A stretch of DNA of 64,000 nt from Geovibrio ferrireducens (lineage in GTDB: Bacteria > Chrysiogenota > Deferribacteres > Deferribacterales > Geovibrionaceae): positions 1-64,000 of the forward strand of contig NZ_JAJAPB010000011.1 in the NCBI RefSeq assembly GCF_026226615.1, given 5' to 3'. Numbering within the stretch: position 1 is the stretch's first letter; each line of letters begins with the position of its first letter. The translations under genes were made by a program, and so were the position numbers. Positions 44,767 through 54,200 of this stretch are shown here, piece after piece. The notes beneath the pieces were generated by a model. It did not search any database. It was not told where the DNA came from and was given only the letters and a program-made list of their open reading frames with translations.

Positions 44767-46710
44767 ATGACTCTATTCCGACAGTTACAGATTTTTGTGA
44801 CAGTAATGCTGCTGGCGGTTCTGGGTATTGTTCTGCAAATTAATTTCAGCGATACCAAGGAATACGTGCGCAATCAGTTATACACAAATGCAAAAAACAC
44901 GGCTAACTCCCTTTCTCTCTCAATGAGCCCTTTTATGGATGATCTTTCCATAATGGAGACAATGATAAACGCCATGTTCGACGGCGGTTACTACGAGGAG
45001 ATAACCCTGATAAAACAGGACGGAACCGTGGCTTATTCAAAGAGTGAGAACATAGCTGTGGAGGGTGTTCCGCAGGCTTTTATAAATATGGTCAGGCTTG
45101 AGGCTCCTGTGGCTGAGGCCGCAGTATCAGGCGGCTGGAGCATATACGGAACGCTTAAGGTCAAAGTGCATCTGGGGCATTCATACTTGCGCCTGTGGGA
45201 AACATTCAAACAGCTTTGCCTGTGGTTTGTTGTTCTGGGCGGTCTTGCCTCGCTCGTAAGTTATTTCATTCTTAAACTTATTCTCGCTTCTCTCAATGCC
45301 ATAAAAGCTCAGGCAGAGGCAGTGGGGAACAATGAATTCATAATAAACGAGCGTGTGCCTAAAACCCCTGAGCTCAGGCAGGTTGTTCTTGCCATAAATG
45401 CAATGGTTCAGAAGGTGCAGGGTATTTACAACCGTGAGGTTGAAACACTCCAGAAATATCAGGAACTGCAATACAAAGATGCCCAGACAGGTCTTTATAA
45501 CCGTAAATATTTCATAAAACAGTTCAGCAACTTCGTTTCATCCAATGATGAGCGTTCAAAAGGTGAGGTCATACTCTTCTCATTTGAAGGGCTTGAAAAA
45601 GTGCATCAGATGTCAGGATTTCAGGTTGTTCAGCAGCTTTACGACTTTGCCTCTGCCACAATGAAGGAGTGCACGGTAAACAAGCTTTACTCCTTTGTCT
45701 CCTGCCTCAATTCAAATGACTTCGTGATAACACTGCCTTCGTCCGATGTTGAGGAGAGTACTCTCTGCACTAAAATAATCTATTCCAAAATAAAAGATTT
45801 TGTTGATGCAAACAAAGAGTTCAGCGGGCATACGGACTTTGCCGCAGGCATAGTCAGCTACAACGAAACAGACAGTATAAGCAGTGTTCTCACTAAGGCC
45901 GACTATGCGCTTTCTGCCGCAAAAAATGCCGCAGAACCGCATCTGGATCATTTCCGGGATGACGGAACAAAGCTGATTCTCGGTAAACTGGAATGGAAGA
46001 AGATGATAGAATCCGCCCTCAGCGAACAGAGGTTTATGCTCACATCACAGCCTGTTGTCTCTGAAATAGGGGAGCTCCACAGGGAGATATTCATCAATAT
46101 GATCGACCTTCAGGGGCAGATACAGAGGGCAGGGTATTTTATGCCTATGGTTATCAAGCTCTCTCTTGCCAATGATGTGGATCAGTACGTGCTGAGGCAC
46201 GCCACCGATTTTCTTGATAAAAATCAGGGAATTACCCTCGCTGTCAATGTTTCCAACGACTTCCTCAAGGACAGGGAATCCTTCACGTGGTTCAGAAAGT
46301 TCCTTTCCTCCGTCAGACACCTTAACAGCAGACTTGTGTTTGAAATACCGGATGAGGCGATAGGCAAAAGCTTTGACATATGCCTTGATTTCTCCGGTCT
46401 GCTGAAAGGTACAGGGTTCAAATTCGGCATAGACAGGTTCGTTATGAATGAAACCTCAGTCAAATATCTTCATCTGCTTAAACCGGACTATATCAAGGTT
46501 GAGCAGGACTATCTGCTTGATATTGAAAATAACGGTGATGCGGGTATCGCGCTCAATGCTTTCCTCACGATTACCGAAAGTCTGGGTATAAAACTCATTG
46601 CAACCAAAATAGAAAACGAGGAACAGAAAGCAGTGCTTGAAGCAAGACAGATAAAATACTTTCAAGGAAGGGGAATTGCGGATATTTCCCCATTGGGCGA
46701 TAAGAAATGA
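44767..46710 (+). CDS. lapD: LapD-type c-di-GMP receptor, degenerate GGDEF/EAL
   Basis: Inside-out signalling protein that captures LapG when c-di-GMP is high. Helix 1 (about 9-25), a periplasmic LapD/MoxY-type domain to about 150 (with GGWSIYGTLKVKVHLG), helix 2 (about 155-175), HAMP, then GGDEF and EAL domains. GGDEF is replaced by LNSNDFV and EAL by EIFINM, so both are catalytically dead, as in LapD; DRFVMNETSVKYLHLLKPDYIKVE keeps the binding-type surroundings. GAGG is 8 bases before the ATG. It overlaps lapB by 4 bases. Confidence 0.93.
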   Translation: MTLFRQLQIFVTVMLLAVLGIVLQINFSDTKEYVRNQLYTNAKNTANSLSLSMSPFMDDLSIMETMINAMFDGGYYEEITLIKQDGTVAYSKSENIAVEGVPQAFINMVRLEAPVAEAAVSGGWSIYGTLKVKVHLGHSYLRLWETFKQLCLWFVVLGGLASLVSYFILKLILASLNAIKAQAEAVGNNEFIINERVPKTPELRQVVLAINAMVQKVQGIYNREVETLQKYQELQYKDAQTGLYNRKYFIKQFSNFVSSNDERSKGEVILFSFEGLEKVHQMSGFQVVQQLYDFASATMKECTVNKLYSFVSCLNSNDFVITLPSSDVEESTLCTKIIYSKIKDFVDANKEFSGHTDFAAGIVSYNETDSISSVLTKADYALSAAKNAAEPHLDHFRDDGTKLILGKLEWKKMIESALSEQRFMLTSQPVVSEIGELHREIFINMIDLQGQIQRAGYFMPMVIKLSLANDVDQYVLRHATDFLDKNQGITLAVNVSNDFLKDRESFTWFRKFLSSVRHLNSRLVFEIPDEAIGKSFDICLDFSGLLKGTGFKFGIDRFVMNETSVKYLHLLKPDYIKVEQDYLLDIENNGDAGIALNAFLTITESLGIKLIATKIENEEQKAVLEARQIKYFQGRGIADISPLGDKK

Positions 46711-48854
46711 GCAGGAAAATATCATCCGATTCACTGATGAACTGCCTGGTTCTGCTGACCAAGCTGAACAACAGGCCTGCCACTATGGAAGCCCTGGCTT
46801 ACGGCTTGCCTTTTGACCCGAAGAAGGAGAAGCAGTCTCTTTTTGATGTTGAGAAATCGAAGGCAAATTTTTCCCGTGCGGCTGCCAACGCAGGCTTTAA
46901 ATCCACTCTTGTGAAAAGACGGATTGAAGATCTGCCTGCGGTTGTTCTCCCTGCCATTCTTCTGCTTGAGAACGGGAACGCATGTGTTATCACGGCTATT
47001 GATCATACAGGGAAAAGAGCGGAGATCGTCATCCCTGATATTGATGAAACGCCTATGGAAACAGATTTTGAGAAGCTCAATGACGAATATCTCGGTTTTG
47101 CCTTTCTCCTGAAAAAGAATTATGAAGGCTACAGGCCGGAGGACTCCGCCTCATCCGAAGGGGATCGGGATAACTGGTTTTTCGGTACACTCTGGAAATT
47201 CAGGGATATATACTGGAATGTTCTGCTGGCAACCCTTCTGATAAACATATTTGTCATAGCGGGCCCCATGTTCACAATGAACGTGTACGACAGAATTATC
47301 CCCCATAACGCTGTGGATACTCTGTGGGTTCTGGCCATCGGCATATCAACAGTCTATATCTTCGATCTTATTCTTAAATATCTCAGAACCCAGTTTCTGG
47401 AAGTGGCTGCCAAAAAGAGCGATGTAATTCTCTCTTCCATACTTTTTGAGCAGTCCCTCAACCTGAAAATGAAGAACAAACCCAGAACCGTAGGTTCTTT
47501 TGCCAACAACCTCAGAGAGTTTGACGGAATCAGAGGATTTTTTACATCCGGCGCTGTAGTGGCGTTCATCGAGCTTCCGTTTGTTGTTATCTTTCTCTTG
47601 GTTATCTATTACATAAGCCAGCTTTTGGTTCTTGTTCCCCTTACAACCATACTGCTGATACTTCTCTACAGTTTTTTTATGCGCAATCCCATCAAACGCC
47701 TCGCCGACAGCACACACGAAGCATCAGCCCGCAAAAGCGGTATTCTGGTGGAGGCTCTGTCCAATCTGGAGACAATCAAAGCGTTTAACGCCAACAGTTC
47801 AATCCAGTGGCACTGGGAGGAGAGCACGGGGGATATAGCCGCCAAAGGGCTCAAATCCAGAGTGCTTTCAAGCTCGCTGAGCACAGTTGCCGCATTCCTG
47901 ACGCAGCTGAGCAGTGTTGCGGTGGTTATTGCCGGGGTTTATCTCATTAAAGAGGGTGAACTCACCATGGGCGGGCTTATCGCAACGGTTATACTCTCCT
48001 CCAGAACCATAGCGCCCATGTCTCAGGTGGCTTCGCTGCTCACCGGTTATGAGCAGATGAAAACAGGCTTAAGCGCGCTTAATGACCTTATGAAAAAAGA
48101 GATAGAGCGCCCGGACAGAAAGCTTTTCCTCAGACGTCCGGTGTTTAAGGGAGCTATCGAGTTCAAAGATGTGACTTTCCGCTATCCTGATGAAACAAAG
48201 AATGCCCTCACTGGGGTCAGCTTCAAGATCAACCCCATGGAAAGAGTGGGGATAATAGGGCAGGTAGGTTCGGGGAAATCCACATTGGCAAAAATACTCA
48301 TGGGGTTTTATGACCCGGATGAGGGCAGTGTTTTTGTGGACGGTATAGACATTAAACAGATAGACCCGGCGGATCTGCGGCATAATTTCAGCTATGTTCC
48401 GCAGGATGTGTCTCTTCTTTCCGGCTCAGTGAGAGAGAACATCACATTTAAGGCTCCTCATTCGGAGGATTCTGAAATTATACGCGCAGCAAATATAGGC
48501 TGCGTGACTAATTTTACTGACCGCCACCCCATGGGGCTTGATGTAAATGTGGGTGAAAGAGGGGGAAACCTCTCCGGCGGACAGAGACAGTCTGTTGCAG
48601 TGGCGCGCGCTTTCCTTGTGAACAGCCCCATAATCCTCATGGATGAGCCTACCAACTCAATGGACTACACGACCGAAATGAGGGTCATTGCCAACCTTAA
48701 AGAGGCGACAAAGGATAAAACCACAATAGTCATCACCCATAAACCCAGCATTCTGGAAATTGTTGACCGGATTATTGTTTTCGATAACGGAAGCATAGTC
48801 ATTGACGGTAAGAAAGAAGACGTGCTGGCAAAACTCGGAGGCAACCGAAAATGA
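46707..48854 (+). CDS. lapB: LapB-type type I secretion ATPase/permease
   Basis: Inner-membrane ABC exporter for the adhesin, 715 residues. Residues about 1-140 are a C39-peptidase-like domain without the catalytic Cys-His arrangement, the form that recognises RTX/Lap substrates without cutting. The membrane domain has six helices (about 165-440). The nucleotide domain shows Walker A GQVGSGKST, signature LSGGQRQSVAVARAF and Walker B IILMDEPTNSMD. It is coupled to lapD and lapC by ATGA overlaps. Confidence 0.95.
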   Translation: MSRKISSDSLMNCLVLLTKLNNRPATMEALAYGLPFDPKKEKQSLFDVEKSKANFSRAAANAGFKSTLVKRRIEDLPAVVLPAILLLENGNACVITAIDHTGKRAEIVIPDIDETPMETDFEKLNDEYLGFAFLLKKNYEGYRPEDSASSEGDRDNWFFGTLWKFRDIYWNVLLATLLINIFVIAGPMFTMNVYDRIIPHNAVDTLWVLAIGISTVYIFDLILKYLRTQFLEVAAKKSDVILSSILFEQSLNLKMKNKPRTVGSFANNLREFDGIRGFFTSGAVVAFIELPFVVIFLLVIYYISQLLVLVPLTTILLILLYSFFMRNPIKRLADSTHEASARKSGILVEALSNLETIKAFNANSSIQWHWEESTGDIAAKGLKSRVLSSSLSTVAAFLTQLSSVAVVIAGVYLIKEGELTMGGLIATVILSSRTIAPMSQVASLLTGYEQMKTGLSALNDLMKKEIERPDRKLFLRRPVFKGAIEFKDVTFRYPDETKNALTGVSFKINPMERVGIIGQVGSGKSTLAKILMGFYDPDEGSVFVDGIDIKQIDPADLRHNFSYVPQDVSLLSGSVRENITFKAPHSEDSEIIRAANIGCVTNFTDRHPMGLDVNVGERGGNLSGGQRQSVAVARAFLVNSPIILMDEPTNSMDYTTEMRVIANLKEATKDKTTIVITHKPSILEIVDRIIVFDNGSIVIDGKKEDVLAKLGGNRK

Positions 48855-50218
48855 TAAACGGCAAAAATTCCTCCGGCCATAAAAACGGAAACGGTAAAAA
48901 AAGCGTTCTTAACAGTGACATTGAGTTTATGAACAGCCTTAATGCCGCTGTGCTCCAGAAAAGCCCTATAAAAATGTCGCTGATACTTTACGTAATCACC
49001 GCACTTATAATAGTGCTTTTCACATGGGCATATTTCACAGAGCTTGATGAGCTCACAAGAGGCATAGGCAAGGTTATTCCTTCCCGGCAGGTTCAGGTGA
49101 TTCAGAACCTTGAAGGCGGGATAGTAAAGGAACTCAGAGTTAAGGAAGGCCAGTTTGTTAAAACCGGAGAGGTACTTGTTGTTATAGATGACACAGGTGC
49201 CGGAAGCTCATATCAGGAAGGACGGGCAAAACTCGGCGAGCTTAAGGCAAGAGCAGTAAGGCTCAAAGCCGAAGCCGGCATAGCCGGGTTTGTAATAGAT
49301 GAGGAAGCCAAAACAAACTACCCGCAGCTTATCATGGAGGAGCAGAGGCTCTATGAAACGAACACAGCCCGCAGGAACAGCGAGAAGGAAGTGTTTGTCC
49401 AGAGGTTTAAGCAGCGGCAGGTGGAATTGGCGAATGCGCGCCAGAGGCTTAAAAACCTCCATACCAGCAAAGGTATGATACAGAGGGAAATAGAGCTGAT
49501 GGACCCGCTTTTCAAAAAAGGTCTGGTTTCGGAGCTTGAGTTTATTCAGCTCAGGCAGAAAGAGCTTGATAACCGCAAGGAGATTGACGAGACAGTGAAA
49601 AACATCGAATCCCTTGAACATCAGGTTATTGAGGCGAGAAACGCCATAGGCGAAATTGAAGGACGGCAGAAAAGTGAGGCGCAGACTGAGCTTAACAAGG
49701 TCATAGCTGAAATTGAGCAGATCTCAAACTCTCAGGTGGCTATTGAGGACAGAGTGAGGCGTACCATGGTGCGCTCCCCTGTGGACGGTACTGTGAAACA
49801 GCTTTTCATCAACACTGTGGGTGGTATTGCCAAACCGGGTATGGACATTATAGAGATAGTGCCCAATGACGACAAACTGCTTGTGGAAGCGAAAATCAAG
49901 CCTTCCGACATAGCATTTGTTTACCCCGGACAGAATGCAGTTATCAAGCTCACAGCGTATGATTTTGCGATTTACGGCGGTCTGGAAGGGAAGGTTATAC
50001 ACGTCAGTGCGGACACTATCACCGATGAAAAGGATGAGGAATACTACCTTGTCAGAATCGAAACGGACACTAACTACCTCGGAACGGAGGACAACAAAAA
50101 AGACATAATGGTCGGCATGACAGTTCAGGCGGACATAATTACGGGCAAAAAGACAATTATTCAGTACATCATGAAGCCGATTTTAAGGGCGAAGTACAAC
50201 GCGCTAAGGGAAAGATGA
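48851..50218 (+). CDS. lapC: LapC-type membrane-fusion protein (HlyD family)
   Basis: Periplasmic adaptor that joins LapB to the outer-membrane pore, 455 residues. One N-terminal helix (ILYVITALIIVLFTWAYF), a lipoyl/barrel-sandwich domain (RQVQVIQNLEGGIVKELRV, shortened as NLEGGIVKELRVKEGQ), long coiled-coil hairpin (about 130-280), and beta-barrel region with MVRSPVDGTVKQLFINTVGG, a standard HlyD signature. Frames overlap lapB and the LuxR gene. Confidence 0.95.
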   Translation: MINGKNSSGHKNGNGKKSVLNSDIEFMNSLNAAVLQKSPIKMSLILYVITALIIVLFTWAYFTELDELTRGIGKVIPSRQVQVIQNLEGGIVKELRVKEGQFVKTGEVLVVIDDTGAGSSYQEGRAKLGELKARAVRLKAEAGIAGFVIDEEAKTNYPQLIMEEQRLYETNTARRNSEKEVFVQRFKQRQVELANARQRLKNLHTSKGMIQREIELMDPLFKKGLVSELEFIQLRQKELDNRKEIDETVKNIESLEHQVIEARNAIGEIEGRQKSEAQTELNKVIAEIEQISNSQVAIEDRVRRTMVRSPVDGTVKQLFINTVGGIAKPGMDIIEIVPNDDKLLVEAKIKPSDIAFVYPGQNAVIKLTAYDFAIYGGLEGKVIHVSADTITDEKDEEYYLVRIETDTNYLGTEDNKKDIMVGMTVQADIITGKKTIIQYIMKPILRAKYNALRER

Positions 50219-50808
50219 TGAAAATAACTGTTGTAACTGATGATAACCGCTTTTTTGAATATGTTGAGTCAGCCGTCAGAATGAACGGCTGCAGTTTTAT
50301 GAGATATAACCGTGATAAGGCAGAGGAATCTGTAAAGAATGCGGACTTGCTGGTGGTGGATCTTCTTTCCTCAGACAAACAGATTCCTGTCGGAGTCTGC
50401 CCTGTGGCTGTTTTCTCCGCTGTTCCGGGGTACAATGAGGCAGTACGCTTCCTTCATAAGGGAGTAAAGGGTTACGGTAACAGGTTCATGAACCCGGAAA
50501 ACCTTAACCAGATGCTTCATACTGTGATTTCTGGACAGGTATGGCTTCCTCCTTCAATACTCAGCAGGCTGATAGCCTCAGTGCCGCAAAACGGCACTTC
50601 ACGGCTTGAGGCGGGCTTTTTTGATGACCTCAGCGAGAGGGAGCAACAGGTGGCTGAACTGATAGGGCGGGGTATGAGCAATAAGGAAATTGCCGATTCC
50701 ATGGGGATCACCGTGCGCACTGTCAAGGCGCATCTCTCATCGGTTTTTGTAAAAACCGGATGCCGGGACAGGCTGGAGGTTGCCCTCAAGCTGAAAGGAA
50801 GTGTATGA
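50218..50808 (+). CDS. LuxR/NarL-type regulator with degenerate receiver
   Basis: Transcription factor, 196 residues. The N-terminal 115 residues resemble a receiver: an Asp is present at DLLVVDLLSS and acidic DD near residue 9, but the conserved Lys of the last strand is missing (GVKGYGNRFM). The C-terminal GerE HTH is intact (LSEREQQVAELIGRGMSNKEIADSMGIT as key segment). ATG 50215 or 50218; the latter suits the AAGGG spacing. It closes the lap operon with an overlapping start, so its expression is tied to secretion genes. The c-di-GMP motif of VpsT-like proteins (W-F/L/M-T/S-R) is not present; WLPP occurs instead. Confidence 0.85.
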   Translation: MKITVVTDDNRFFEYVESAVRMNGCSFMRYNRDKAEESVKNADLLVVDLLSSDKQIPVGVCPVAVFSAVPGYNEAVRFLHKGVKGYGNRFMNPENLNQMLHTVISGQVWLPPSILSRLIASVPQNGTSRLEAGFFDDLSEREQQVAELIGRGMSNKEIADSMGITVRTVKAHLSSVFVKTGCRDRLEVALKLKGSV

Positions 50809-50873
50809 CCTGGTAGTATCAAGGCTGAATGTTTGGTTCTAATTCGATGCGTTGGCTTGCTGCCTGCAGTATA

Positions 50874-50952
50874 GTCATTGCGAACCCTGCGGGGTGAAGC
50901 AATCTTTCGTATATTCAGAGACTGCGTCGTCGCTGCGCTCCTCGCAGTGACG
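50874..50952. repeat. Dispersed MITE-like repeat, GTCATTGCGA family
   Basis: Begins GTCATTGCGA and ends TCGCAGTGAC, near-perfect inverted ends (one mismatch). The right part matches 32-83 of this window. Sequence of this style occurs as small non-coding repeats in many bacterial genomes. Confidence 0.7.
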
Positions 50953-51016
50953 CAAACCGCGGTCATTACCAACGAATGTGACGCAATCTCAAAGCCTTAA
51001 GCCGCTAAAATAAAAA

Positions 51017-51107
51017 AATCCCCCTCTGTTCCCCTTTAATAAAGGGGGAAGTTATTGCAGATAAAGCAAAACACCATCCTTTAGCAAAGGAAGGTCGGGG
51101 AGGATTT
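51017..51107. repeat. Dispersed repeat with AATCCCCCT / GGGGAGGATT ends
   Basis: Begins AATCCCCCTCTGTTCCCC, contains TTTAATAAAGGGGGAAG and CATCCTTTAGCAAAGGAAGG, and ends GTCGGGGAGGATTT. The inverted C-rich and G-rich ends and internal hairpins are typical of a non-autonomous mobile repeat. It is unrelated in sequence to the repeat before it. Confidence 0.65.
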
Positions 51108-51134
51108 ACTTGGATATTTATTTAATATACCTTA

Positions 51135-51179
51135 TAAAAAATCCCCCGTAAGCTTTCACAGCCTGCGGGGGATTTTTTT
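51135..51179. terminator. Bidirectional terminator between the lap operon and lapA
   Basis: AAAAAATCCCCCG (51135-51147) pairs with CGGGGGATTTTTTT (51166-51179). A and T runs on both sides serve the plus-strand lap operon and the minus-strand adhesin gene. Confidence 0.88.
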
Positions 51180-51239
51180 GTGCTTATTGCAACACTGCGC
51201 CGGACTGGCCGGACGCAGTGTCTGTTGTGATTTTGATTA

Positions 51240-54200
51240 CTATCCGCCTATTTCTGTACCATCATCAGTGAAAGTGACTTTGATGTGAGTGTCTGTCACT
51301 TCAAAGGTTACTCCGCCTTCGAAACTGATGTTTGCGCTGCCGTCGTTGACAACAAGGTGACCGTTATCCACAGAGAATGCTCCGTCGGAGTTGTCTATGG
51401 TTACGAAGTCGCCCTCATTACCTCTGATAACGAGTTCGTTATCAGCATCAGTAATCGCCAGAACATCATGAAGGGTCAGGTTGTTCAGCGTGTTGTCGCC
51501 GCTGGTAAGGTCTATCTCTTCGATGTTCCTTACAACATCAGCTATGTTGCTGAAATCAAGCTCGCCGCCGCCTATTACGAGTGTATCGTAACCTGCGCCT
51601 GCGTCTATGAGGTCAGCAGTCGGGTCGAATGTGATAGTATCCGCACCGTCAGTTCCGTGAACTACATGAAGCGGAGCATCGCCTATGCTTATCACGAGGT
51701 GAGCAGTGTCACTGTCGCCGTCAGGCTGAGTAAGTTTGTACTCAAAAGTTTCAGTCTGACCTATGCTGTCTGCATTCGCAACAGGAGTGTAGGTGTACGA
51801 ACCGTCAGCTTTTATTACCAGTGTGCCGTATTCGCCGATGATTGTTGTTCCTGCCGCATCGGGTGAAACGTAGTCTGTTCCGTTGAATACGGTGAATGCT
51901 GCGCCTTCTGAGCCCATATCATCCACAGCGCCCCACTGGTCGTCACTGCCGAGGTAGTTGTTGGCATCCGTAAGCACGTTGCCTGAAACCATTGCAGCCA
52001 CAAGATACTCATAGCTTTCGGTTACAGTAGTGATATTGATGTTGGAGTAGTTTACAGTAAATGTTCTGGGGTTCTTCCCGCCAGTCTGATCATTTGCTGT
52101 GAGTTGGAGTCTGTATGTGCCTTGTTCCAGACTGCCTGTTGTTACAGAACCGTTTGCACCATTTGTCACAGAACCGCTTTCAACGTTAACCCATGTTCCG
52201 TTAACAAGTTTCTGAACAGCCCATGTGAAAGTATCACCGTTGTTAAAATTACTTATTGAGTAGCTGAAACTCAGTGAAGATGATTCTCCGCTTGCAACAT
52301 CAAATGAGCCTGTCGTTTTCTGACCGTAAGTACCGACTGCTGTTCCGCTGTTTGTATCGTATATACTGCCGGAATCCAGAAGCTTGCTTGTCTCAGTGAC
52401 AGAAGGTGCCTCAACTGTGCTTATTACCGCATGGTTAGCGTTGTCAGCCGCAAATACTTCGCTGCTGTCTGTTGTTGTGAGCGTAAGTGTAGCTTCGGAA
52501 GTTTCACCGTCAGCATCCTGTATTACATACTTGATTTCGGCTGTCACATCGTCAGCAACATCTGTTCCGGAGGTGTATTCATACCTTCCGTCACTGTAGA
52601 TTGTTACCTTGCCTGCTTCGCCGAGGTCAAAGGTATGCTCTGTTGTTGAGGAATCGAACTCCACTGTCACTCCGTTGTACTCAACAGATACAAGCTGGGG
52701 TGAACCTGCACCGTCATCACCGAAGTCATCGTTGTCAAGCAGATTGCCTTCAACAGTGTTCAGGTTCACTGTGCCCTCAAGTATGGCGGAGAGCTGGTTA
52801 TCGTTTGTAACCATTATTACGTTGCCGCTGTGGTTGTTGTCAGCATCACTCGTCCATGCAACCATTCCAAGCTGCTGAGTATTGCTTATTCCTGAACCCA
52901 CTCCGATTGCGAAAACTTCATCAATACCTGAAGTGCTGAGGAAGTTAGTCCACGTTGTGCGTTCTCCACTGCTTATAGAGTTATCGTTTCCTCCGTCGCT
53001 GCCCATGGGCTCACCGTCTGAGAGGAAATAAACATAAGTTTTATCCGCATCAGGAGCGTCGGTGTAAGAGGTTCTCACAACCTCTATAGCGTGGTCATAG
53101 TCGGTATAGTTTTTAGTGGTGAGACCTTCAATGGCGGTTTTAGCCTGTTCAGCAGTGAGCCATTTCTCTCCGTCTATTGTGTAAAGCTTAGCGCTGTCAT
53201 TAAAATCGACAAGCATTACACTTCCGAGAGAATCACCGTACTTATCGATAAGGTTTTGCAGAGCCGCTTTGGCAATCTGGAGTCTTGTGAGGCTGCCGAC
53301 CTTATCATTCATACTTGTTGATGTGTCGATCACAAGGACAAGGTTGACAGTCTGAGTCGTTGAGCTGCCTTCAACAACACTCACATAGTCGTTCTGAGCA
53401 ACGGGGACATCATTGGTGTTTGCTACTTCAACAGTTACTGTCGCAGTGTCAAATCCGCCGTTTCCGTCAGTCACGGTGTATGTGAATGTATCTGTTCCGC
53501 TGAATCCCTGTACAGGTGTGTAGCTGAACGTGCCGTCCTGATTAAGGGTTACTGTTCCGCCGTTTTCAGATGTTCCGTCATATGTGTGAATGCTGAGGCT
53601 GTCGCCGTCAACATCAGTGTCATTATCCAGAACATTGATAATAACGCTTTCGTTTTCATTTGTTTCAGCGAAATCATTTTCTGCAACCGGAGCATCGTTA
53701 ACGGGTGAAACCACAAGGTAAACCGTTGCTGTGTCCTCTCCGCCGTTGCCGTCTGAAATGGTGTATTCAAACTGAGCAGGGCCGTTGTAGTCAGCGTCAG
53801 GTGTGAACGTCACGCTTCCGTCATCATTAAGAACAACCTCTCCGTTAACCGCGTTGCCCACGCCTATTATGGTGAGTTCATCGCCGTCTATGTCAAAGTC
53901 GTTATCAAGAAGATCCGCAGCAGTAAAGTCTATTGCTGTGTCTTCAGCGGTAGTGTATGTGCCTTCGTTGGTCAGAAGGGTGTATGTGAGTCCGCCGTCA
54001 TCACTTATCATAGGCTGGAACACATATTCGCCGCCCTGATCCCACCAGTACATATCAATGTCGTACCATCCGCTTTCTTCAATTGTGAAGGAATCGTGTA
54101 CGTGCGTTGCGGGTGACTGGTTGTTAACAAACTTCGCCACGCTTTCGCCGTCTATGAGTATGTCATAGCCATCGTCAGCGTATACTTTGAAGTTGTAAGT

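Larger units (their letters stand above)
50809..51239. other. 431-base gene-free convergent region with two repeats and a terminator
   Basis: This gap lies between the LuxR gene and the convergent adhesin gene. It holds two unrelated dispersed repeats (50874-50952 and 51017-51107) and a bidirectional terminator (51135-51179), each listed separately. A degenerate further repeat unit (GGTCATTACC...GACGCAATCTC, 50960-50990) lies between them. No ORF of note. Confidence 0.7.

Noticed and set aside
50218-50808. VpsT/CsgD-type c-di-GMP-binding regulator
   Set aside because: The W-F/L/M-T/S-R motif is replaced by WLPP, so direct c-di-GMP binding by that route is not supported.
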